Shown here: piece by piece, positions 1 to 7,484 of the stretch
Position numbering within the stretch: position 1 is the first letter of the stretch
How the letters are laid out: each line of letters starts with the position of its first letter
The notes under the pieces: model-generated
Seen by the model: the letters and a program-made list of their open reading frames with translations, nothing else
Database searches by the model: none
Told to the model about the DNA's origin: nothing
Position numbers and translations under genes: made by a program
Source of the DNA: Bacteroidia bacterium
GTDB taxonomy: Bacteria > Bacteroidota > Bacteroidia > UKL13-3
DNA length: 46,783 nt
Assembly (NCBI GenBank): GCA_025454975.1
Contig: JALONK010000023.1
Span: 1 to 46,783, forward strand
Direction of reading: 5' to 3'

Positions 1-2
1 CT

Positions 3-3000
3 AATCGCTCTGATAGTGTTACTTTCAAAAGATGTACATTCTTTGTTACTCAGGTTAATAATACTTCAATAAACGCATTCGTGGTTTCGTCGTCGGCTAC
101 TTCTGCTATTACAGGTACTTCTCAAGCTGTTACTGATTTAACAATTGACAGTTGTACCGCAATAGGCGGATACTATGGTATCAGTATTGTTGGTCCAACA
201 GCCGGTTTACGTAATACACGAATTTCAATTACCAATTCATTACTTAAGGATGCAATCTTATATGCAACTTTCTTTAATGGTAATGAGTTCATGACTTTTA
301 ATAATAATGTTATGGAGAATATTGGTCGTACTTTTAACCAAACAACTTCGTATGCTTATTATCAAACCAATCCGGGATTAGGAATAATAGTTAATGCAAA
401 CACCATAAGAGGTATGCTTGGCGGGTATGGTATTTGGTTAACCACTACCATCGGTGGAGTTGGCGCTAATCGCCACATCATAAGTAATAACATGATACAA
501 CTAGGAGAAGCATCAAATACAGGTTATGGTATTTATTGTTCTAATGTTGGTAATACAGCTATAGTAAACAACTCAGTAAATATTACTACGGCAAGTTCAA
601 CTGCCAGTTGTCTTTGGTTAACTACAACATCTGCTATCACCTACAATACGGTTGAGGTATTAAATAATATTTTTGTTAATCGCCTACAAGGTTACGTTAT
701 CTGGTTGAATGATGGTGGTGGAAGTGTTACTCCTAATTTATTAAATCCGGTGAATTGGGAGGTTGATCATAATGTGTATTTTGGTTTAAGTACTTTCCCT
801 TATCGTTCGAATAATTTTATTTCGGCAGCTTTACCAAACTATATTAATGCAACAGCTATTAACAATGATTCTTTTAGCGTAGTTCTAGATCCTAATTTCG
901 TTTCTTCAACCAACTTGCGTCAAAATTCAATTGGATTAAATAATATTGGTAGGCCTAATCCTTGGGCTACTGCAGATATTGATGGCGTAGTAAGAGGTGC
1001 ATTGCCTGACCCCGGTGTGAATGAATATACTCCTCCGGCTGATGATGCAGGTGTGTTAAGTATCTTATCACCAAGTGCTCCTGTAACTCCGGGCTTATTA
1101 GACGTTGCAGTTATTGTTAAAAATTTCGGTTCTGCTCCGATCACTACGGTTGATGTAACTTATACAAATGGTACCGTAACACAAACACAAACGTATACCG
1201 GTAATATTCCTTCTAACGGGCAAGATACTGTAAGGTTTACTTCAACATCAGGTGCAGGTGCAACTTCACAACAATTTAATTATACCGGAGGTAATTTATT
1301 ATTCACGGCATATACTACCAATCCAAATACTAACCCTGACGCATCAAGAGGAAACGATACACTAAGAGTGAGCCTATGCCAAGCTTTAAGCGGAGTATAT
1401 ACTATTAATCCACTAGGAACCGGTGCAACAAATTTTACTTCATTTACTGCTGCTGTGAGTGCCTTAAATTGCGGCGGAGTTGCTTCTCCTGTAATCTTTA
1501 ATGTGGCAACAGGCACTTATACTGAGCAAATAAATCTTGGAATTATACCGGGTGCATCAGCTTTAAATACTATTGTATTCAGATCAGCTACCTTAAATAA
1601 AAATGATGTTGTGTTAACTTTTGCACCTACCACAGCAGCCAACAATTTTGTGGTTAATTTCGCAGGTACACAACATGTGCATTTCAACCGAATGACAGTT
1701 AATAATACCAATATTTCTTTTGGTAGAGTGTTTTCGTTTGGTTTAGGTGGAGTTGTTAATTCAGGTAATATTTCAGTTACTCATTGCACCGTAAATGGTC
1801 CGACAGTTACAACAATTTCAGATGCTCAGTCGAATTTCTTTTCGCCTTCGGGATCTAACATTCAAAATGTAACCATATCAAATAATGAAATTAATAATGG
1901 AAGTTATAGTATGTTCTTCGGTGGTCAAGGTATCATCAATCAATTTAGTTCAGGTTTAGTGATTGATTCAAATCAAATGAACAACTTCTATTATTATGGA
2001 CCGTTTTTAACCAATAGGGCTAATACAAAAATCAGACGTAATACCATTATTTCTAATTTAAGTGCAGCTTTTTCCGGTATCTATTTTTCACAGGCTTCTA
2101 ATGAAACAGAAATTGCCAATAACAGGATTCAATTAATAAATGGATACCCTGTTTATTTGAGCGGATTTAACATGTATGGTGAACCTAGTCCCGGAAGAAT
2201 TTACAATAACTCGGTTGTTACTACCACCAATGGAAGTTCAGGTATTTATGCAATTACCGCATCTAATCTAAGAATCTATAATAATAGCATTAATCTTGTA
2301 ACAACTTCTACTACAACAACACTCGGTGGTATTTATATTGGAGGTACGATAACTTCAGTGCCTCAAGTAGCAGCCTCACAAATACAATGTTATAACAATG
2401 CAATAAACAGTGGAACTTTACCTTCATTAGTATTAGCAAATGCAGCAGCTATTTCGGGTACCACCAACTTAAATCATAATGTGTATTTCGGCACCGGTAC
2501 TAACTTGCTTAATTATAATAACACTTTATATACGGCTGCTAATTTTACTAATAGCCGGAATACTGTGCATCTCGGAAGTGACGTATCCTCTTTTAATGCA
2601 AATCCTAATTTTACTTCTGCAACAAATCTTCTTCCTGATGCAACTGCTACCGGAAGTTGGGTACTTAATGGTAGGGCTATTCAAGAGTTCGGCTTAAATA
2701 GAGATATTAATGGTGGAAATAGAAGTGAACAGATATCAACAGGTGCACCGGATATTGGCGCATTTGAGTTTACGCCATCTGCTTTACCTCCGGCAGCTAC
2801 CGTTACCGGAACTATTGGTTATGGTGAAGTTCAGCATTTCATTTCATTTGGTGATACCATAGGAACCATTACATGGGGCTTTGGAGGATTATTGCCAACT
2901 TCTATCACAGCTCGTTTTGCTCCGGGTACATTAATTAGTAACAGAGCAAGTAGTCCGAATAGCAACGCACTTCAAGATACAAGTGCTCATTTGATGGATG

Positions 3001-3824
3001 CTTATTGGTCAATTTCTGCCAATGGTGGTTCAAGTTATTTATATGATATCAGGTTAAGGTATAAAACTTTCCAAATGGGTAATATTCCTTCTGAATCTGA
3101 TATAAAACTGGCCAATAGATTGGTGAACAATACCTTTAGTTGGTGGAATGCAAATAGTTTTACAACTATCCTTGATACCGTAAATAATATTTTTGGAATG
3201 AATGGATTATTAGATTTCACTTCATTTACCGGTACAACTGATATAGCTACTCCATTACCTGTAAGGTTAAATGAAATTAGAGCAAGCAGGGTAAAAGAAC
3301 ATGCGCAAATTATATGGAGCACCGCATCTGAAAAAAATACAGCCTATTTTATGGTAGAACGTAAATTGCCGGGTCAATCATTTGAGTCAATTGGTAAAGT
3401 TAATGCAAATGGAAATTCTTCTGTTATTCAACAATACAGATATATGGATAATGGTGTAGCAAGTTTAGCCAATGGAGAAGTGGTGTATTATAGATTGCGT
3501 ATGGTTGATTTTGATGGTTCGTTTAAATACTCACCAACAGTTGCTGTATCGTTTGATAAGTTAGCCAATCAAACAGGCATTGAAGCTTATCCAAATCCTT
3601 TCTCAACAGTGTTAAATGTTTCAATTAATGTTAACCAGGATGAACAAGTTACCTTGGTATTGTATGATATGATGGGTAAAGTGGTTCGTACATTAACCGA
3701 AACATTTAATACTGCTGCCCCTATTATTGAATTACAACAAATGAATAACTTACCTGCCGGAATTTATTATTTAAAAGTAATTTCACAAGCAGGCGAACAA
3801 GTAACTAAATTGATTAAGGAATAA
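3..3824 (+). CDS. T9SS-secreted beta-helix protein, 5'-truncated by the window edge
   Basis: The reading frame is open from base 3, so the gene starts before the window; the GTG at 81 is only the first in-window start codon and is unlikely to be the real one. Asn/Ser/Thr-rich repeats of the kind seen in right-handed parallel beta-helices fill two modules. Each module ends in a similar segment (DIDGVVRG...PDPGVNEY and DINGGNRS...PDIGAFEF), and a CARDB/Ig-like stretch near residues 320-430, counted from the GTG, lies between them. The last about 80 residues (EAYPNPFSTVLNVS ... AGIYYLKVISQAGEQVTKLIKE in parts) form a type A T9SS sorting domain, so the protein is secreted or anchored at the cell surface. 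Function is unknown; an adhesin or polysaccharide-acting protein is possible. A strong terminator follows the stop. Confidence 0.88.
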   Translation, partial: NRSDSVTFKRCTFFVTQVNNTSINAFVVSSSATSAITGTSQAVTDLTIDSCTAIGGYYGISIVGPTAGLRNTRISITNSLLKDAILYATFFNGNEFMTFNNNVMENIGRTFNQTTSYAYYQTNPGLGIIVNANTIRGMLGGYGIWLTTTIGGVGANRHIISNNMIQLGEASNTGYGIYCSNVGNTAIVNNSVNITTASSTASCLWLTTTSAITYNTVEVLNNIFVNRLQGYVIWLNDGGGSVTPNLLNPVNWEVDHNVYFGLSTFPYRSNNFISAALPNYINATAINNDSFSVVLDPNFVSSTNLRQNSIGLNNIGRPNPWATADIDGVVRGALPDPGVNEYTPPADDAGVLSILSPSAPVTPGLLDVAVIVKNFGSAPITTVDVTYTNGTVTQTQTYTGNIPSNGQDTVRFTSTSGAGATSQQFNYTGGNLLFTAYTTNPNTNPDASRGNDTLRVSLCQALSGVYTINPLGTGATNFTSFTAAVSALNCGGVASPVIFNVATGTYTEQINLGIIPGASALNTIVFRSATLNKNDVVLTFAPTTAANNFVVNFAGTQHVHFNRMTVNNTNISFGRVFSFGLGGVVNSGNISVTHCTVNGPTVTTISDAQSNFFSPSGSNIQNVTISNNEINNGSYSMFFGGQGIINQFSSGLVIDSNQMNNFYYYGPFLTNRANTKIRRNTIISNLSAAFSGIYFSQASNETEIANNRIQLINGYPVYLSGFNMYGEPSPGRIYNNSVVTTTNGSSGIYAITASNLRIYNNSINLVTTSTTTTLGGIYIGGTITSVPQVAASQIQCYNNAINSGTLPSLVLANAAAISGTTNLNHNVYFGTGTNLLNYNNTLYTAANFTNSRNTVHLGSDVSSFNANPNFTSATNLLPDATATGSWVLNGRAIQEFGLNRDINGGNRSEQISTGAPDIGAFEFTPSALPPAATVTGTIGYGEVQHFISFGDTIGTITWGFGGLLPTSITARFAPGTLISNRASSPNSNALQDTSAHLMDAYWSISANGGSSYLYDIRLRYKTFQMGNIPSESDIKLANRLVNNTFSWWNANSFTTILDTVNNIFGMNGLLDFTSFTGTTDIATPLPVRLNEIRASRVKEHAQIIWSTASEKNTAYFMVERKLPGQSFESIGKVNANGNSSVIQQYRYMDNGVASLANGEVVYYRLRMVDFDGSFKYSPTVAVSFDKLANQTGIEAYPNPFSTVLNVSINVNQDEQVTLVLYDMMGKVVRTLTETFNTAAPIIELQQMNNLPAGIYYLKVISQAGEQVTKLIKE

Positions 3825-3847
3825 AATCATTTAACGATTGGTTATTG

Positions 3848-3883
3848 AAAAAAGCCGCATCAATTTTATGATGCGGCTTTTTT
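3848..3883. terminator. Bidirectional rho-independent terminator
   Basis: A perfect inverted repeat (AAAAAAGCCGCAT at 3848-3860 and ATGCGGCTTTTTT at 3871-3883), extended by two more pairs, closes on a 6-nt loop. It has an A-tract on one side and a T-tract on the other, so it can stop both converging genes. The minus-strand radical SAM gene ends inside its right arm. Confidence 0.9.
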
Positions 3884-5579
3884 ATGTTATCTGGTTAACC
3901 ACTGATTCAGCAACTGTAAATCTAGCTTGTTCTACATAAAACAATTGAGGCTTATCAGTACCATTGTACTGCAATACCATGTAACCTTTATGTTGTTGTA
4001 TGGTATGGGTTGATAACAATATATTCATATCGAAACTGATAGGAAAGCAAATTTGTCTAACCTTCTGTGAAGATGCAGGTAAGATGCTTTTTATCTTTTT
4101 GTTTAAGTTTATTTCAACTTCATCAATATATTTAACCTGGGGTTTAATTTTATGATGCATGTAATAATCAACAACAGCCAGTTCTAATAATACTTGGTCG
4201 TTGGGATGATGAAGTTTGATATATCCTATCAGTATATCATAAGCTTGTGTTAAGGTATGTTTATAAAAAGGTATTATACTTTGGAAATACTGTCCAACTC
4301 CGAATAAAAAATCAAAAATACTGTAATGTTCATTTACATAACGTAGTACATTAAGTGCACGTTTTTTGTTCCAATAAATTTCTAACGCCTCTTCAACCCA
4401 AGTAATGTGTTGCAGTTCTTGCTCATTTAAATATTTACTTCGAATTATTTGATACGGCGGAGAAGGATCAAAAACGTATTCATGGCTTTCATGTTTTATT
4501 CTCACCGGAGTTCCTTTTAAAAATTTCAAGAAACCTAGTTGCAGTTCACTTGGATATAAAGCAAATACTTGTTCAATGCTGTATTTTATATCCTCGAAGT
4601 AGTCTAAAGGTAAACCAACAATTAAATCAAGGTGCATTTCAATAACATGGTCTAATTGTTTGATAACCCCTGCTGTTTTAGTAAAATTTTGTTTTCGGCT
4701 TACTTGTAAATTTGCTTCTTTGTTTACAGTTTGAATACCAATTTCAAATCTCAGTAAGCCAGGTGGAACGTGTTGATTAACATAAGCGATTATGTCGGGA
4801 TGGACAATGTCGGCAGTAATTTCAAATTGAAAAACTTGATGTGGTTTATGATGCGCTAAAATAAAATCGAACATATCAATGGTAAAATCGCGCTTCACAT
4901 TAAATGTACGATCAAGGAACTTGATAACACGACCGTGTTGCATCACATACAACAAATTATTTTTTATGGTATCAATTGGTAGATACCGGACCTTATTATC
5001 TAAGCTGGCTAAGCAAAATTCACATTTATATGGGCATCCTCTTGATGTTTCTATGTAACAAATTTTATTGTATAAATCTTCAGGCGGGTCATGCCGGTAA
5101 GGATTTTTATCTTTTAATTCATTTAGGTCAAAGGTTACTTGTTCTTGTTTATGAATAAGTATTCCATCTTTTATGTAAGCCAGATTAGGAATGTGCGACA
5201 CATTCGGGAAATGATTTAAAAATTGTTTAAATGGAATTTCTCCTTCACCTGTAATAATATAATCAATTGGATTCCGCCGAAGAATATCCTCGATTTCGTA
5301 ACTCACTTCAGGTCCACCCAATACAATAATAATGTGTGGATTAATTTGCTTAAGTTTTTCACACACTTGTAAGGTTTGTGTGATGTTCCAAATATAACAG
5401 CTAAACGCCACTACCTCATAATTGCTGCAATATTCGGCAATGTCTAAGGCTTTTTCTTTTATGGTAAATTCTTTGAATTCCAGTTCGGGATGTTGTTCAT
5501 GATTCAGCTCATACAAAATTCGTATAGCTAAATTCATGTGAATGTACTTTGCGTTTAACGTGGTTAGCAGTACTTTCAT
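3882..5579 (-). CDS. B12-binding-domain radical SAM protein (DUF4080-type)
   Basis: 565 aa. The N-terminal half (1-150) is a Rossmann-like cobalamin-binding-type domain with GGPEVSYE near residue 90, but no DxHxxG base-off motif is visible. The radical SAM core follows, with C182, C186 and C189 in RGCPYKCEFC (CxxxCxxC), the ligands of the 4Fe-4S cluster that cleaves S-adenosylmethionine. The C-terminal third resembles the DUF4080 region of this family. The substrate is unknown; relatives are methyltransferase-like or act in cofactor or lipid modification. It lies 24 bp downstream of the MlaD-like gene on the same strand and is probably co-transcribed with it. The stop codon is inside the bidirectional terminator. 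Confidence 0.9.
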   Translation of the reverse strand: MKVLLTTLNAKYIHMNLAIRILYELNHEQHPELEFKEFTIKEKALDIAEYCSNYEVVAFSCYIWNITQTLQVCEKLKQINPHIIIVLGGPEVSYEIEDILRRNPIDYIITGEGEIPFKQFLNHFPNVSHIPNLAYIKDGILIHKQEQVTFDLNELKDKNPYRHDPPEDLYNKICYIETSRGCPYKCEFCLASLDNKVRYLPIDTIKNNLLYVMQHGRVIKFLDRTFNVKRDFTIDMFDFILAHHKPHQVFQFEITADIVHPDIIAYVNQHVPPGLLRFEIGIQTVNKEANLQVSRKQNFTKTAGVIKQLDHVIEMHLDLIVGLPLDYFEDIKYSIEQVFALYPSELQLGFLKFLKGTPVRIKHESHEYVFDPSPPYQIIRSKYLNEQELQHITWVEEALEIYWNKKRALNVLRYVNEHYSIFDFLFGVGQYFQSIIPFYKHTLTQAYDILIGYIKLHHPNDQVLLELAVVDYYMHHKIKPQVKYIDEVEINLNKKIKSILPASSQKVRQICFPISFDMNILLSTHTIQQHKGYMVLQYNGTDKPQLFYVEQARFTVAESVVNQIT

Positions 5580-5603
5580 TTGCTAAAATAATCTGTTTGG
5601 TAA

Positions 5604-6617
5604 TTATTTTTTTTGTAGTTCAGCATTGCGTTTTTTCTCGGCTTTATTTGCGCGTTTCCCACCACCAAATACACTAATTGTTATGTACCGTGCAGGATAT
5701 TTCTGTATATCAACCAACAAGTTGGTTAATTCTTTGCTGCTATTATTTAAGTTATTGTAAAGTGAATCGTTATTAGCCAATTGTCCTAAACTTCCTTGTC
5801 CATTATTAATTTTATTAAGCATGATACTTAATGACGACAATGATCCATTTAAGTTATTGATGGTAGATTTTAATTCGGATGCAGCCAAGCTATCTGTAAT
5901 GTTTTTGATATTTTTCATTGCCAATGAAATTACTTCATTGTTTTGTTTCAGATTTTTGAGAATGCTTTCTGTATGAGCAAACATTAATTGTATTCGGTCT
6001 TCCTCCTCTTTTGTTAATTGATCAATTCGTTGGGTTATGCTCCTAACATTTGCTAAGGTGCCGGCTAAGTCTTCTACACCTTTAGATAAGCGTTGGGTTC
6101 CATTTGAGTCAAAAACTGTATTCATTGATTGTAATACCCTGTCGAGGGTAGCCAATACTTGCTCACTTTTTTCTTTAACAGGCGACACCAAGTTATTTAT
6201 GCTTTCTGCTAAGCCTTCTTCTATATTCCCACTTAAAGTATCCTCAGGCATGTGATTTTCGAGACTATTGCCATTTTGAAGATTAATTACTTTTGTACCT
6301 AATAAATCGCTGCTTGCAATTTGTGCGATTGCACCTTTATTAAGCTTAATATTCCCATCAATTACAAGGGTTACTAAAATTTTCGATACGTCAGATTTAT
6401 TCAGTAAAGTAACTTCTTCAACTTGTCCGATTTTAATTCCATTCGCTTGCACTTGTGTTGATTTGATGAGTCCGCCTGCATTGTCATATACAACATAATA
6501 GCGGGCATAGGTTTTGAAAAAACTATAGCCCATTAAAAAGTTAAATCCTAATATAAAGATAACAACCCCTCCAAAGGAGAAAAGTCCGACTTTAAATTCT
6601 TTAGTTAATTTAATCAC
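5604..6617 (-). CDS. MlaD family (MCE domain) lipid-transport protein
   Basis: 337 aa. One N-terminal transmembrane helix (about 11-31) is followed by an MCE/MlaD domain (about 36-112: YDNAGGLIKSTQVQANGIKIG is its typical opening, split here by position). A long helical region (about 125-310) follows, of the kind that forms tubes or periplasmic bridges in MCE systems. It is anchored in the inner membrane and is expected to shuttle phospholipids between envelope membranes. No MlaE/MlaF permease genes lie next to it. The chosen start is GTG (complement of 6615-6617), because it gives the expected short cytoplasmic MIKLTKEFK leader before the helix. A TACTTTTG promoter box lies 23 bp upstream. 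Confidence 0.9.
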   Translation of the reverse strand: MIKLTKEFKVGLFSFGGVVIFILGFNFLMGYSFFKTYARYYVVYDNAGGLIKSTQVQANGIKIGQVEEVTLLNKSDVSKILVTLVIDGNIKLNKGAIAQIASSDLLGTKVINLQNGNSLENHMPEDTLSGNIEEGLAESINNLVSPVKEKSEQVLATLDRVLQSMNTVFDSNGTQRLSKGVEDLAGTLANVRSITQRIDQLTKEEEDRIQLMFAHTESILKNLKQNNEVISLAMKNIKNITDSLAASELKSTINNLNGSLSSLSIMLNKINNGQGSLGQLANNDSLYNNLNNSSKELTNLLVDIQKYPARYITISVFGGGKRANKAEKKRNAELQKK

Positions 6618-6640
6618 AGCAATAATTAAGTAATATATGG

Positions 6641-6648
6641 CAAAAGTA
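6641..6648 (-). promoter_or_regulatory. Putative -7 box (TACTTTTG) for the MlaD-like gene
   Basis: It matches the Bacteroidota housekeeping -7 consensus TAnnTTTG on the minus strand, in the 48-bp gap between the amidase stop and the MlaD-like GTG. It predicts a leader of roughly 15-20 nt. No clear -33 TTTG was seen. Confidence 0.5.
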
Positions 6649-6665
6649 ACTTAAAATTACGGTTA

Positions 6666-7484
6666 TTATTTTTTTTCTACCGACGTTTTATATTCTTTTA
6701 CCGCATTAGCAATGGCATTGGCCAATTCATCCTGACCTTGTTCCCCGGTTAAATATGCCCTTTCTTTTGCATTGCTTAAAAATCCGGTTTCAATTAATAC
6801 ACTGGGCATTTTACTTTTCCATAATACCATAAGTCCGGCCTGTTTAACACCTCTGCTGCTTCGTTTTACATCCATAAAATGTTGTTCAACTTTCGCAGCT
6901 AATTTTAAACTTTGCTCTAAATAAGCACTTTGCAGGAAACTAAAATAAATGTGGGCTTCCGGGGAGTTGGGGTCGAATCCTTCATACTTCTCTTGATAAT
7001 CTTTTTCCAATAAAATTACTTCGTTTTCGCGTTTAGCCACTTCCAAATTACCGTCTGATTTATGCAAACCCATACTAAAGGTTTCGGTTCCGAATACCTC
7101 TGTTTTTTTGTTAGCATTGCAATGAATGCTTATAAATAAATGTGCGTTTTTACGGTTTGCTATTCCGGCTCTTTCATGTAATTCAATAAACTCATCTTTT
7201 GCTCTGGTATAAATAACAGTAACATCAGGCATGATTTTTTCTATTGCCTTGCCAAGTTTTAATGCTATGGCTAATGTAACATCTTTTTCTTTTGCACCTC
7301 CGTACGAGCAACCGGCATCATGTCCTCCATGTCCTGCATCAATGGCTACAGTTAAAATTTTTCCATCTTCTTTTTTATCTAATGGTGAGTAAGCACACAA
7401 CAATAACATTGCACCAATTATGGAAACTAATTGGGGTAATTTTAATAAGTTGGCACTTTTACTTAGTTTTGCGCGCATTGACAT
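6666..7484 (-). CDS. N-acetylmuramoyl-L-alanine amidase (Amidase_3)
   Basis: 272 aa. It cleaves the amide bond between N-acetylmuramic acid and the stem peptide of peptidoglycan in the periplasm. Zn ligands and catalytic residues of the family are visible: H52 in IDAGHGG, E66, H121 in FISIHCNA, and E232 in VLIETGFLSN. A hydrophobic segment at about 17-31 is a signal peptide or anchor; its LLLC is a poor lipobox. There are no LysM or SPOR domains. Possible starts are the ATGs at 7484 and 7478. Its 5' end overlaps the 5' end of the divergently read lptD, an unusual arrangement. The MlaD-like and radical SAM genes follow downstream on the same strand. Confidence 0.93.
   Translation of the reverse strand: MSMRAKLSKSANLLKLPQLVSIIGAMLLLCAYSPLDKKEDGKILTVAIDAGHGGHDAGCSYGGAKEKDVTLAIALKLGKAIEKIMPDVTVIYTRAKDEFIELHERAGIANRKNAHLFISIHCNANKKTEVFGTETFSMGLHKSDGNLEVAKRENEVILLEKDYQEKYEGFDPNSPEAHIYFSFLQSAYLEQSLKLAAKVEQHFMDVKRSSRGVKQAGLMVLWKSKMPSVLIETGFLSNAKERAYLTGEQGQDELANAIANAVKEYKTSVEKK
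7464..7471 (+). promoter_or_regulatory. Putative -7 box (TAGTTTTG) for lptD
   Basis: A full TAnnTTTG match inside the amidase coding region, 6 bp before the TTG proposed as the lptD start. The transcript would start at or next to that codon. The -33 region is weak (TTTA about 20 bp upstream). Confidence 0.4.

Noticed and set aside
7292-7477. N-terminal extension of the LptD frame
   Set aside because: Antisense to the amidase active-site region; composition (HVLHVLHQWLQL) is not that of an LptD leader and it would bury the signal peptide.
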